A stretch of DNA of 64,000 nucleotides from Camarhynchus parvulus (Eukaryota > Chordata > Aves > Passeriformes > Thraupidae): assembly GCF_901933205.1 (NCBI RefSeq), contig NC_044574.1, positions 1,366,501 to 1,430,500 of the forward strand. The letters are read 5' to 3'. The position numbers were made by a program, and so were the translations under genes. This document shows positions 1-10,400 of this stretch, in pieces (the first letter of the stretch is position 1; each line of letters opens with the position of its first letter). The notes under the pieces are model-generated. The model searched no databases, had not been told where the DNA came from, and saw nothing but the letters and a program-made list of their open reading frames with translations.

Positions 1-160
1 GGGAATCCTCAGAATGCCTGGAGGGGCTCCAGGAGAGCTGGAGAGGGACTGGGGACAAGGCCTGCAGGGACAGGAGCCAGGGAATGGCTCCCACTGGGAA
101 AGGGGAGATTTAAATGGAATATTGGCAAGGAATTCTGATGGACTTCAAGGTGCTTGGAGA
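1..160 (+). mobile_element. CR1 LINE fragment, cut by window start
   Basis: Sense-orientation piece of the CR1 3' region. It carries the block GGCTCCAGGAGAGCTGGAGA and then GGAATGGCTCCCACTGGGAA, both shared with fuller copies at 23345-23738 and 42546-42925. After about base 115 it drifts from those copies and the terminal CCCACCCAAACC motif is absent, so the 3' end is lost or diverged. The left end lies outside the window. Confidence 0.8.
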
Positions 161-630
161 GCTCTCCTGAGCTGATTCCTCCAGGATCTCTTTGCTCGTG
201 GTGGATTTTTATTTCCAGGGATATCTTCTTTCCTTGGAGCGCCAAGCCAGGCTCCTTCCTGCTCCTTCCCACCTCTTCCAAGGTTTTCCTTGTTCCCGGT
301 CTCCCAAGTAGCCCAAATCAACATTTCCATAGCCCAGAAGTTCTTCCTCTTCCTTGCTCCAGGTCATGGAACAGCTTTTCCTGACCTGGGTCTTCTGGGC
401 CTGGATCCAGCCTTTCCCTGGGAATGTTGAACCAGTGGGATGGTGCCAGCGGTTCCTCCTGGAATTGTGCAAATCCCTGATTTCTTGGGGTTGGCCTACA
501 ATGTTCACAGGGAAATGGGATCATCTTTAAGCTCAGTCTGCCTAAACTCAAGTTTAGCCCCAAAATTCTGTTTCAAGCAGAGGCATTGGAGTAAAAAAAT
601 AGGGGAAAAAAAATCGAAGCAAACCCTGAC
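161..630. other. Unique DNA, nothing recognised
   Basis: Mixed-composition sequence. I see no repeat unit, conserved motif or credible exon. Short open frames exist on both strands but have no recognisable domain. Confidence 0.5.
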
Positions 631-1510
631 TCCTTAAAATATTTTCAGGCTTTGGGTGGAAAATATTCCCTGAGTCTGCAAATATTTTTGGTGGGCCCAA
701 ACCCCAGAAATTTTTGGAGATTTCTTTCCCTCAGGGAATGAATTATTCATCCCGAATCCCCCGTGCTGTGTCAGGATCCAGCTCCTGGTGCTGACCCGGG
801 CCAGGGGTGTCTGAATTTCCCTAAATCCCCTCCTCCCGTTCAGAAGCTGTTTATCCCAGGAAAGCTGAAAATGCTTGGAATGCTCACCCACCTCGGCCGC
901 GTTTGAACCCAATCCCTGAATATTTTGGCTCCCGATATTTGCTCAAGGAATAACAGAAACATCCAGAGCTTCTCTTGTGGTTTTCTCCCGTGGCAGCGCG
1001 AATTTCCTCTCCTTTTGCCCGAGCTGCCTCTGGAGACCCCGGGATGATCCTGGATCTCTTCCGAACTGCTCAGGAATGTTGATGTAGGAAAGGCCGGAGC
1101 TTTCGAGGCAGATCCTCAATCTCGAGTTCCTTTTCCTGATCTTTTCCACTCGGATTAATTCCCCCGTTCGGCCTTGGGATGACTCCCAGGTTTGTTACGC
1201 CTGCCTGGGCCAGGTTTGGGTTTTTTGGGGATGAAGTCACACACATCCGTGGAATTCTGGGATTTTTTACTTAAGCTCAGGGAATGTTCTTTGCCATGGA
1301 GTGTGTTGCATTGTTAAATCTCTTCTTTTTTGGGATGTTGGGGTTTTCATCAATGAAATGCGGTCAGTTTTTGGGAATCTTAATTCCCATGTGGTGACAC
1401 ACGCGTGTTTACCTTGGAAAACACCCAGAGCTCCAACAAATTCCTAATGGAAAATATTTGCAGACTCGAGGGATATTTTCCACCCAAAGCCTGAAAATAT
1501 TTTTAAGGGA
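631..1510. repeat. Inverted repeat pair A (arms 631-690 and 1449-1510)
   Basis: The roughly 60-bp arm beginning TCCTTAAAATATTTTCAGGC at 631 is matched in reverse complement by 1449-1510 with only a few differences. The arms are about 760 bp apart. This pair interlocks with pairs B and C, so the whole 631-2203 interval appears to be rearranged copies of one parent sequence. The 596 bases at 691-1286 between the arms contain nothing else I recognise. Confidence 0.8.
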
Positions 1511-1916
1511 TCGGGTTTTTGTTTTTTTTTTCCTGAAGAAAACAAATCCAGTTATTCCTGTTGTGGGACTGGGGATTCTTCCTGAGGCTGCCATGGGATC
1601 AGGTAAAGAAACACACGCAGGGGGGGTTTCCAGTGCAAGCCATTCCATGATTCCATGTTTGGAAAAAGTGGTTTCCCCAAGGAATTTCCCATCCCAAGCA
1701 CGGAGGGGCTGTGAGCCATCCCAAGACTTTCCCCTCCAATCTCCAACCTCCCACCTTTTCCCAAAGATGCTTTCCAAGGTAAACACGCACGTGCCGCCAC
1801 GTGGGAATTAAAATTCCCAAAACCCGATGACATTTCATTGACAAAAACCCCCGGCATCCAAAAAAACAAAAAAAAAAGAAGAGATTTAACAATGCAGCGC
1901 ACTCCACGGCAAAGAA
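1287..1916. repeat. Inverted repeat pair B (arms 1287-1417 and 1774-1916)
   Basis: Arm 1287-1417 (TTCTTTGCCATGGAGTGTGT near its start, ACCTTGG at its end) is found in reverse complement at 1774-1916 (CCAAGGTAAACACGC near its start). Most positions match. The chief differences are a longer A-run in the right arm and scattered substitutions. Pair A's right arm lies between these two arms. Confidence 0.82.
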
Positions 1917-2203
1917 GATGAGTTTAAAACATCTCAGGGACGCTTTGGGAAAAGGTGGGAGGTTGGAGTTTGGAGGAGAAAGTCTTGACATGGCTTGGAA
2001 CTGGAAATTCCTTGGGAAAACCACTTTCCCCAAACAGGGAATCATGGAATGGTGGAACCATGGAACCATGGAATGATTTGCATTGGAAACCCCACCCCTG
2101 CGTGTGTATTTCTTTTTCTCATCCCATGGCAGTCTCAGGAAGAATCCCCAGGTCCACAACAGGAAAAATTTAATTTGTTTTCTCTAGAAAAACCTGACAA
2201 AAT
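1520..2203. repeat. Inverted repeat pair C (arms 1520-1772 and 1935-2203)
   Basis: Arms of about 250-270 bp face each other across a spacer of about 160 bp. The left arm includes CCTGTTGTGGGACTGGGG and GGGATTCTTCCTGAGGCTGC. The right arm carries their complements ending at CCACAACAGG. The right arm has small insertions, including a repeated CATGGAACCATGGAA element at 2049-2075. A transcript through it could fold into a long imperfect hairpin. The parent element is unknown to me. Confidence 0.85.
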
Positions 2204-2842
2204 TGGAATATTTTGATTTGAAATCCTCCAGCTTGGGATTGATTTTGATTTTTAAATTGCTCACTTTTTTTCCCTGCCCTTTATTCCGCGTCTAAGTATA
2301 ATCCCCCAACCCCTTAAATTCCTTCAGATTATTCCAGAATATGGCAGGAATATCCTGATGAAGATAAAACATTCCCAAAATTTTAGTATTTCCAAGAAAA
2401 AAAAAAGAAAAAAATTAATCTTAAAATCTCCCAAAATGGAGAGAGAAATAAACTTGTGGCCTTCCCTTGGAAAATCCCATTTGCTGTTCCCTCCAATATC
2501 AGGAGCACCCAAAAAATCCCACCCTTCATCCCAATCCATACATCGGAGGGAGTCAACTCTGTTTTGGGTGGGAATTGAATTTTTCTGTGGAAAAACCTTG
2601 GATTTAGCAAAAAAAAAAAAAAAAGATAAAAGATGGCCCTGGTTTCTCCAGGCTCTTTTTTTTTTTCTTCCTTGGAGTGAGGCTTGGAGCCAGGTTATCT
2701 TTCCGTAAGAAAGAGGGATTTTAGGAATTCCTGATTTTTGAGCACTGGCAGATGTAACCTGGGATAAACTTTTGAAATGTTGGATGCGACAAATATCTGG
2801 ATTCTGGTGTTTAAAACTTAGGAAAAAAAAAAAAAGATAAAT
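2204..2842. other. Unique A/T-leaning DNA with two A-runs
   Basis: No gene seen. It contains an A-run near 2610-2625 and another near 2822-2835, each followed directly by GATAAA. These could be tails of old retroposed sequences, but no body is recognisable. Confidence 0.45.
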
Positions 2843-3075
2843 GAGGTTTTTAAAAAATCTTTTCCAGTCCTTGATCCATGATTTTACACATGGGAAGGGA
2901 AGGAAAACTTCTAATTCCTACTGGGGGTAAATTGTGAGGAGGAAATTACTTAAAAGATGGAAAAATTAGGTTTTTTTTTTCAGTTTTCCAAGTGATAGAT
3001 CCATGATTTTACATATTGGAAAGGAAGGAAACCTGGAAATTCCTACTTGGGGTAAACGTGGGGAGAAAACTAAAA
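2843..3075. repeat. Tandem duplication, period about 126 bp
   Basis: Two diverged copies side by side. The shared core is ATCCATGATTTTACA followed by GGAAGG and AATTCCTACT-GGGGTAAA, at about 2874-2931 and 2999-3058. The second copy is the closer to the consensus of the two at its 3' side. Confidence 0.75.
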
Positions 3076-3815
3076 AAGAGAAGGAAAATTTCCAGCTCTT
3101 TTCTCCTGAATCCCAGAAAATCCCGCTGTTCTTGGTGCCCAAATGGCAGCTCAAGCCTCTGTTCCTTATGGATGGGATGGAGGCCGATTTTCCCGTATGG
3201 AATTGGAATGAGAGGGGTTTGTGTCCCTCCCTCACCCCCTTTTGGCGCCATTCCCCGGAAAACCCAGATCCCACCTTTGTAATTTACCCCTTCCCGAGGT
3301 ATTTTGGGAGCTAACATAATTAGTGTCGGGATAATTGGAGCCATTCCAGCTCCAGAATTCCAGGAGACAGGAATTTGCTTAGCCCTGGGCTTCAGGCAGC
3401 TGAAGATTCCCTCATGGAATGGGAGATGAGGATCCCGAATTTCCTTGAGGTGAGGAATTCCATTTGCATCCCAAAGCCTTCTCCACCCCAATTTCCTTCC
3501 GGGATTTCCATGGTTTGTTGCCCGTGGTGGCCTCTCCAGGTGACCAGATTCCCCGAGGACGCTGATCCCAGCTTGGAATTCCTCATGGGAGTGGGAGGAA
3601 CAGGGAGATCCTGGAGCCAAAGGGAATTCAGCGTGAGGAAACCGGAGCTGCTCCCTCCTGCCTCGGCGGGATCCTCCAAAGTTCATCTCCTGCGAGACTG
3701 AGAAACTGGGATGGGCTGTTGGGATTATCCGGGACTGGTTTTCCCAGGAAAGGTTTCTCTCAGGTTTGGGATCAGCCCTCTGGGGGTGCTGAGCTCTCCT
3801 CTCCTTGAGAAGCCA
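3076..3815. other. Unique DNA, nothing recognised
   Basis: A 285-codon open frame crosses this stretch on the minus strand (3009-3866). It has no domain I recognise and runs into the minisatellite at 3816. I do not support it as a gene. Confidence 0.5.
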
Positions 3816-5960
3816 GAACCGAAGGATCGGGATCGGGATTGGGACTGGGGCTCTGGGGGTGCTCAATTCCCCTCAGAACTGAAGGATTGGGATTGGGATC
3901 AGGGCTCTGGGGGCGTCATGTTCCACTCAGCATGGAAGGATCGGGATTGGGATTGGGATCAGCCTTGTAGGGGTGCTGAATTCCCCTCAGCATTGAAGGA
4001 TTGGGATCAGGATCGGAGATCAGCTTTCTGGGGGTGCTGAATTCCCCTCAGCATTGAAGGATTGGGATCAGGATCGGGATCAGCTTTCTGGGGGTGCTGA
4101 ATTCCCCTCAGCATTGAAGGATTTGGATCAGGATCGGGATCAGCTTTCTGGGGGTGCTGAATTCCCCAGCATTGAAGATTTGGATCAGGATCGGGATCAG
4201 CTTTCTGGGGGTGCTGAATTCCCCACAGAAGTAAAGAATTGAGATTGGGGCTCTGGGGGTGTTGTCTTCCCCTCAGCACTGAAGGAATGGGATTGGGAAT
4301 GGGATCAGCCCTCTGGGAGTGCCAAATTGCCCTCTCCTTGTGAGGCCAGAATTGAAGGAATGGGATTGGGGCTGGGGCTGTGGGGGTGCTGGATTCCCCT
4401 CAGTGCTGAAGATTTGGGATTGGGATTGGCATCGGGGCTCTGGGGGTGTCATGTTCCCCTCAGCATTGAAGGATTGGGATTGAGATCAGGGCCCAGGTGA
4501 TGCTGAGTTCCCTTCTCCTAATGAGGGACTGAAGGAATGGGATTGGGAATGGGATCAGCCCTCTGGGAGTGCCAAATTCCCCTCTCCTTGTGAGGTCAGA
4601 ATTCCCCTCTCCTTGTGGGGCCAGAATTGAAGGAATGGGACTGGGGCTGTGGGGGTGCTGAATTCCCCTCAGCACTGAAGATTTGGGATTGGGATTGGCA
4701 TTGGGGCTCTGAGGGTGCTAAATCCCCCCCAGAATTGAAAGATGGGGATTGGGATTGGGATCAGAGCTCTGGGGATGCTGAGTTTTTATCTCCTTGTGAG
4801 ACCAGCCCTGAAAGAGTGAGATTGGGATTAGGATTAGGATTGGGATTGGGATTGGTATTCGGGCTCTGGCAATGCTGAGTTCCCTTCTCCTAATGAGGCC
4901 AGCACTGAAGGAATGGGATTGGGAATGGGATCAGCCCTCTGGGAGTGCCAAATTGCCCTCTCCTTGTGAGGCCAGAATTGAAGGAATGGGACTGGGGCTG
5001 TGGGGGTGCTGAATTCCCCTTGGAATTGAAGGACTGGGATTGGGATCAGGGCTCTGGGGGTGTCGTGTTCCCCTCAGCACTGAAGGATTGGGATTGGGAT
5101 CAGCCTTCTAGGGGTGCTGAATTCCCCTCAGCACTGAAAGATTGGGATTGGGATTGGGATCAGGGCTCTGGGGATGATGAGATCCCCTCTCCTTGTGAGA
5201 CCAGACCTGAAGGAGTGAGATTGGGATTGGGATTGGGATTGGGATTGGGATTGGGATTGGGATTGGGATCAGGGCTCTGGCGATGCTGAGTTCCCTTCTC
5301 CTAATGAGGCCAGCACTGAAGGAATGGGATTGGGAATGGGATCAGCCCTCTGGGAGTGCCAAATTCCCCTCTCCTTGTGAGGCCAGAATTGAAGGAATGG
5401 GATTGGGGCTGGGGCTGTGGGGGTGCTGGATTCCCCTCAGTGTTGAAGATTTGGGATTGGGATTGGGATCAGGGCTCTGGGGGTGTCATGTTCCCCTCAG
5501 CATTGAAGGATTGGGATTGAGATCAGGGCCCTGGGGATGCTGAGTTGCCCTCTCCTTGTGAGACCAGCCCTGAAGGAGTGAGATTGGGATTAGGATTAGT
5601 ATTGGGATTGGGATCAGGGCTCTGAGGATGATGAGATCCCCTCTCATTGTGAGACCAGCCCTGAAGGAGTGAGATTGGGATTAGGATTAGGATTGGGATT
5701 GGGATCAGAGCTCTGGGGATGCTGAGTTGCGCTCTCCTTGTGAGACCAGCCCTGAAGGAGTGAGATTGGGATTAGGATTGGGATTGGTATTGGGATCAGG
5801 GCTCTGAGGATGATGAGATCCCCTCTCATTGTGAGGCCAGACCTGAAGGAGTGAGATTGGGATTGGGATTGGGATTGGGGCTCTGGGGATGCTGAGTTGC
5901 CCTCTCCTTGTGAGACCAGCCCTGAAGGAGCAGGATTGGGATTGCGCTGAGAGCCCTCTG
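3816..5960. repeat. G-rich minisatellite, ~60-bp unit, with GGGATT runs
   Basis: About 2.1 kb of tandem units built from GGATTGGGATTGGGATCAGG, GCTCTGGGGGTGCTGA and ATTCCCCTCAGCATTGAAGG. Between 4021 and 4200 the unit repeats at exactly 60 bp. Further on, units vary and the hexamer GGGATT expands, with the longest uninterrupted run near 5218-5270. Because 60 is a multiple of three, long open frames encode Asp-Trp repeats on plus and Asn-Pro repeats on minus. These are by-products of the repeat. Confidence 0.95.
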
Positions 5961-7197
5961 GGTCCCTCCCAGCACCTCTCCCAGCTGGATCAGCTCCACC
6001 AGCTCAGAGGGGGACACTTCTTTCCCTTCCCAGCTCCTGGAGCTGCCATCCAGGAGGGAAAATCAGGAGGGGACTGGGTGGGAGGGTGGAAAAGCCGGCC
6101 GGGAGGGAGCTCTCCCCTAACCAATCCCACCTGTTCCGTGCTCCCAGACTCGCTCCAATTTCTGCCCAGCTGGGTTTTTACTTTCCACTCTGCCTCAGAG
6201 GCTCCTCCAAGAATTAAATTCCTTTCCCTGCCTCCTCCTTGCAGCGGGAGCAGCTGATTAGTGGCTGCCCCTATTTAATTTTCCTTTCTGGACTAATTAT
6301 TCTTCTTGATGGTCCATTTATCGGGCTCGTTTCCCTTTGTTTTTTTGCTCTGGGATGCTTTTCCAAGGAAGGGAGGAAGGGTAAATAAAAACCAGACAGG
6401 CCAAGGAGATGCAATTCCATCCTCGTTGTTCCTTATTTAAATGAACTCTGAATTCTCCCTTTCTAAAAGGAGCCAATTTGCCCTAAATTTCAGTGGGATT
6501 TTATCCCATTTTTTGGTCATTCCCTTCGTTTTTCACATAGGTGGGGCCTGAGCATTACCTGGCCTGAATTCCAGTGTTTCGCTGGCTCTGCTGGAATGTC
6601 CAATCCCACGGATTTATCATCATCCTCTTGTGTTCCCAAAGCCTCAAACTCACCAGATAAGAACTCTGATAACAAAATAAGGTCACTGTTGGGGAATTCC
6701 CACCTGGAGAGCAGGATGTTATCCAGGGATGGACGGGATGCTTTTCCCTCTCCCTTGCCAAGGTGTATCCAGGGACTGAACCACCTAAAATGCCTCTTTT
6801 TTTCCTTAAAAATTTGTAACTTTAAGGGCAAATGTGTCTGAAGTGTAAGATTTTGCACCCGGGAATTGAGGGGTGGTTCTGGGATCGAATTTAACGTCAC
6901 CGTGTCCTATTTGGGAAAAATCCATGTGAAAACGGATCTGTTCCTTCCCAAGTAAGTCTGGCTCAGCAAAGCTGAGGTTTCCAGGTGTTTTCCTGTCTTG
7001 TGAGGAGCCAAACTCATGGAAAAGGCCATGGAATCATAACCCTGCGTGCCCTTGGCTCCTCTGACCTGGATCCCAAAATTTCATAAAGCAGAAACGTTTC
7101 CCGTTATCCATGACGTCTTCTAATTTCATGGCTCCTTGGAATCCCCTTGGCAAAAGCCGGGAATTTTTCATGGATCATCTGTGCTTAGAACTCCTCA
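5961..7197. other. Unique DNA, possible conserved non-coding stretch
   Basis: No gene or repeat unit seen. At about 6240-6310 there is an E-box CAGCTG beside several TTAATT/CTAATTA homeobox-type cores. This could mark a regulatory element, but such short motifs are common by chance. Confidence 0.35.
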
Positions 7198-7262
7198 TCC
7201 CTGGAAGTGTCCAAGGCCGGGTTGGATGGGGCTTGGAGCAGCCTGGGAGGCAAATCCTATGG
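7198..7262 (+). mobile_element. Short CR1 fragment
   Basis: The stretch TGGAAGTGTCCAAGGCCGGG followed by TTGGATGGGGCTTGGAGCA matches the conserved central 3' block of the other CR1 copies in sense orientation. Only about 65 bp are recognisable. Confidence 0.7.
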
Positions 7263-8483
7263 GAACAGCGTTGGAATTCACACCGATAAACCCTCTGTCT
7301 CCAGGAATTACGGAATAAACTGGCTGGACAGTTTGACCATAGATTATCCATGGAACAGAAACACGGCCTGAATTTCAGGGAATCTCGGAGGAGCTTCAGC
7401 TTTGGTGCGGATCCTTTGGAAAGCAAAAAAATTCCTCTTTTTTCCTTGTGGTGTGAACAACATCCCTTGGGATTTTTTCCCTTGGTCTACAGAGGTTTTG
7501 GGATCTGTGGAGCAGGAGTGCAAGGCCGGGAGTCCTGCTCAGCTTGGAGAACCCAAAATTCCCAAAGGAATGGGCAGGAATGGTTTCCATCGGGATGCTC
7601 CAGGCTGGAGCTCTTCATCCATGTGCCACGTGCAGCCACGGCTGCTTCCCTGGAAAGAGGGAAGAGTCCAGAATCATGGATCCACATAATGGGACTCAGC
7701 CTGAACCTTCCTGGAAATAAAAGAGCTGACTTTTTGTTTAGCCATTAAAAAGGGGGGGAGAAAAAAATATCCAAGGAGCTGTTTTGTTCCGGAAACTTCT
7801 GGGCACATTAAGCGAAACCAGATCCCAGAGGGTGGGGGGGGAGAGGGATACAGGAAAGCAATCAAATCCTACTGGAGGAATTCCTCCTTTCTGGAAGGAC
7901 ATAAACCAGGAGCAGAATGTAAACAACCCTCCATATGTCCCTTGTAAATCAGGAGCAACGGGAATGAATTCCCAGCGGGAACGGGACACTGGGAGCGTTC
8001 GGCTGGGGAGCCCTTTTGAGGTTTTGTTCTTCTCGATGGATTTAATTTGGAATTTGCCCCTCTTTTCTCTCCTCTTCCTGCTCCCCCGGGATGAACCGGG
8101 AGCTGAACTCTCTGAAGAGGTGCCTGGAGTAATTCCGATGGATTAATTAGGCAGGGCTGGAGCACGGGGATTAACGAGGGCTGGTAATGGTCCCTGGGTC
8201 AGGAGATGGTTGGGAAAAGGCTGGATTCTCCTCCTGGGAAAAGGCTGGATTCTCCTCCTGGCTCCATTGGTCACCTGTGCTGGTCGGTGTTCGAGCTGGA
8301 AAGTTCGTTCCTGGTTTATTCGGATTCCGAGGTGCAATCCCTCTTTAAACTCTCTTGGAATACATTTTCCAGCTGGAAAATTGCTTTAAAAGGCTCCAAG
8401 CAACTCCTTGAGAAAAGCTCCTTTCCCTCCAAATCCTTTTCCTAACTGAGCGGGGGAAAAATACGGGCACAGGACTTATAAAA
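7263..8483. other. Unique DNA with one small duplication
   Basis: Nothing recognised apart from a 24-bp direct duplication at about 8212-8260 (GGGAAAAGGCTGGATTCTCC twice in a row). Confidence 0.5.
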
Positions 8484-8665
8484 TCAAAAATTCCAGGATG
8501 GGATTGACTTGGAAAAGACCTTGGAGATCATCTTATTCCAGCCCCTTCCCTGGGCAGGGAATCTTCCACTATCCCAGGTTGCTCCAAGCCCTGTCCAGCC
8601 TGGCCTTGGACACTTCCAGGGATAGGAAATCCTCAACATCTCAGTATCCTGTGCCAGGTTAGTTA
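8484..8665 (-). mobile_element. CR1 LINE 3' fragment
   Basis: Antisense copy. It starts with the 3'-terminal block (TGGAAAAGACCTTGGAGATC), then has CCCAGGTTGCTCCAAGCCC and CTGGCCTTGGACACTTCCAG. It uses the GGTTGCTCCAAG version seen also at 57461, unlike the more frequent GGTGGATCCAAG version, so it belongs to a different CR1 subfamily. Confidence 0.85.
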
Positions 8666-8700
8666 AAAACTGACAGAATCCATGGATTTCTTGTGTGATT

Positions 8701-8905
8701 ACAGGAAATTTCCAGAAAAACTTCCGCCATTTTTCTCCTTTCCTTCTCTATGATAACAGGAAATTTCCAGAAAAATTTCCACCATTTTTCTCCCTTCCTT
8801 CTCTATGATAACAGGAAATTTCCAGAAAAACTTCCACCATTTTTCTCCCTTCCTTCTCTATGATAACAGGATATTTCCAGAAAAACTTCCACTCTTTTTT
8901 TCTCT
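8701..8905. repeat. 55-bp tandem array, ~4 copies
   Basis: Units begin ACAGGAAATTTCCAGAAAAA at 8701, 8756, 8811 and 8866, a constant 55-bp period. The last unit degrades into a T-rich tail. The array sits 35 bp beyond a CR1 end. Confidence 0.93.
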
Positions 8906-9825
8906 TTTCCTTCTGTTTTTTCCTTCTGTTTGTTTCCACGCTGCAAGGTCCCAGATAGATCCAGTTATTCCAGGAAATTCCTTGATCTGTGAGCGCAGCT
9001 GGGCCTGGATCTCGGATCAAAATGCAAATTAATAATCTGGACAAACTGAACTTTAAACATCCTAAGATTAAAGCTGGAGGAGAAAATACCTTTTTTTTTT
9101 CTCTGTTAAAAGGAACAAAGGCCTCTCCTGTTGTTGTTGGGAAAATGGGGGATCCAGGGAGCAAACCCAACCTCTGGAAAATTCCAGGACTTCACCTCAT
9201 CCCCATTCCAAAGCCACCTCTAGGATAGTTTAGCCAGGGAACGAGGCTCATTTCCATATCCCCCTAAAATCCTGAATTTGCAGTAATTTATTAAACTCAC
9301 AATTAGCTCTGACCCTTTCCCATATCAGGGAGCTGATTCCAGCCTGGAATATCCCCCCAACCTCTCCTGTTTGGGATCACTCCCCGCTCAAGGCCAGCCT
9401 TAAACTTCAAGATTTGGGGAGACTTTCTGCCCTTCTCACGCCAGCTCCGCTCTCCGGAGCTCCTGATGGGAATGGGCCTGAGCTGAAAGGTTGGGTGGGA
9501 AGCGGGATGGGCAGGGGCTGCTCGGCCTCGGCTCCTGTGGAGCTCCAAAGGTCGATTTTCCCTCCTGGGCTGCCGGAGTGTGACAGGCTGTGGGTGGAAT
9601 CTGAGCTCCTGCTGCTCCTGGACGAGAGGTCCAAACAGCAGGGATGAAGGGAATCGGGATTCTCCTGGCTCATCACCGGATGGAGCTGCTGGGGATTGCT
9701 CCAGAGCCTGTGGAAGCAGCTCTGGTCCTGTCCGTGCTGTGGCGCTGACCTGACCTGGAAGAATCTGGGAGGTGTGGATTTGAAGCTCAGCTGGGACCAG
9801 TGGGAGCCAGGGGAGGGTTGCCCTA
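8906..9825. other. Unique DNA, nothing recognised
   Basis: Mixed composition. Overlapping open frames on both strands (for example minus 9303-10106) extend into the neighbouring CR1 and show no domain. Confidence 0.5.
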
Positions 9826-10400
9826 ATCCTGGAATTGCTGAGGCTGGAAAATCCTCCAGGATCGTCCAGTCCAACCTGGGGCTGATCCCCACCTTGGCAC
9901 TGAGTGCCACATCCAGGAATTCCCTGAGCACCTCCAGGGATGGGCACTCCAAACTTCCCTGGGCGCTTCCAAGGCCTGACCACCCTTTCCATGGAGAAAT
10001 TCCTGCTGGTGTCCAACCTGAGCCTCCCCTGGCCCAGCCTGAAGCCGTTTCCTTTTATCCTGTCATTCCCTGGGATCAGATCCCAACTCTCACCCGGTTC
10101 CAACATTTCGTGGAGTTGTGCAGGGCCACAAGGGCCCCTGAGCCTCCTTTGCTCCAGGCTGAGCCCCTTCCCAGCTCCTCAGGGATTCTGCAGCCCCTTC
10201 CCAGCTCCTCAGGGATTCTCCAACCCCTTCCCAGCTCCCTCAGGAATTCTCCAGCCCCTTCCCAGCTCCTCAGGGATTCTGCACCTCCATTCCCTGCCCT
10301 GGCCACGCTCCATCCCCTCCATGTCCTTCCCAGGGCTGTGCAGGAGCTCAGGAAGGACCTCCTGGCTCCCTGTCCACGCCAGCAGCATCCAAGGTTTTAT
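9826..10400 (-). mobile_element. CR1 LINE 3' fragment with internal expansion
   Basis: Antisense copy. It begins with GAGGCTGGAAAATCCTCCAG, then TTGGCACTGAGTGCCACATC and CCATGGAGAAATTCCTGCTG, then a region equivalent to the older CR1 body (GCCTCCTTTGCTCCAGGCTG). A 30-bp array interrupts this region, after which CR1-like sequence (GCCACGCTCCATCCCCTCCA) resumes. The first 180 bp closely match the copy at 21773-21957, so both come from the same subfamily. Confidence 0.8.
10164..10283. repeat. 30-bp tandem array inside CR1, 4 copies
   Basis: The unit CCCCTTCCCAGCTCCTCAGG plus about ten bases starts at 10164, 10194, 10224 and 10255. CR1 sequence flanks it on both sides, so the array grew from part of the CR1 body. 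Confidence 0.93.

Noticed and set aside
5218..5270. Telomere repeat on the G strand
   Set aside because: The hexamer is GGGATT. The vertebrate telomere permutation would be GGGTTA.
3711..5543. Asp-Trp repeat protein
   Set aside because: The frame is open because the minisatellite unit is 60 bp and stop-free. It is broken whenever unit length changes.
8701..8905. CRISPR array (55-bp period)
   Set aside because: The entire 55-bp unit repeats, leaving no unique spacer.
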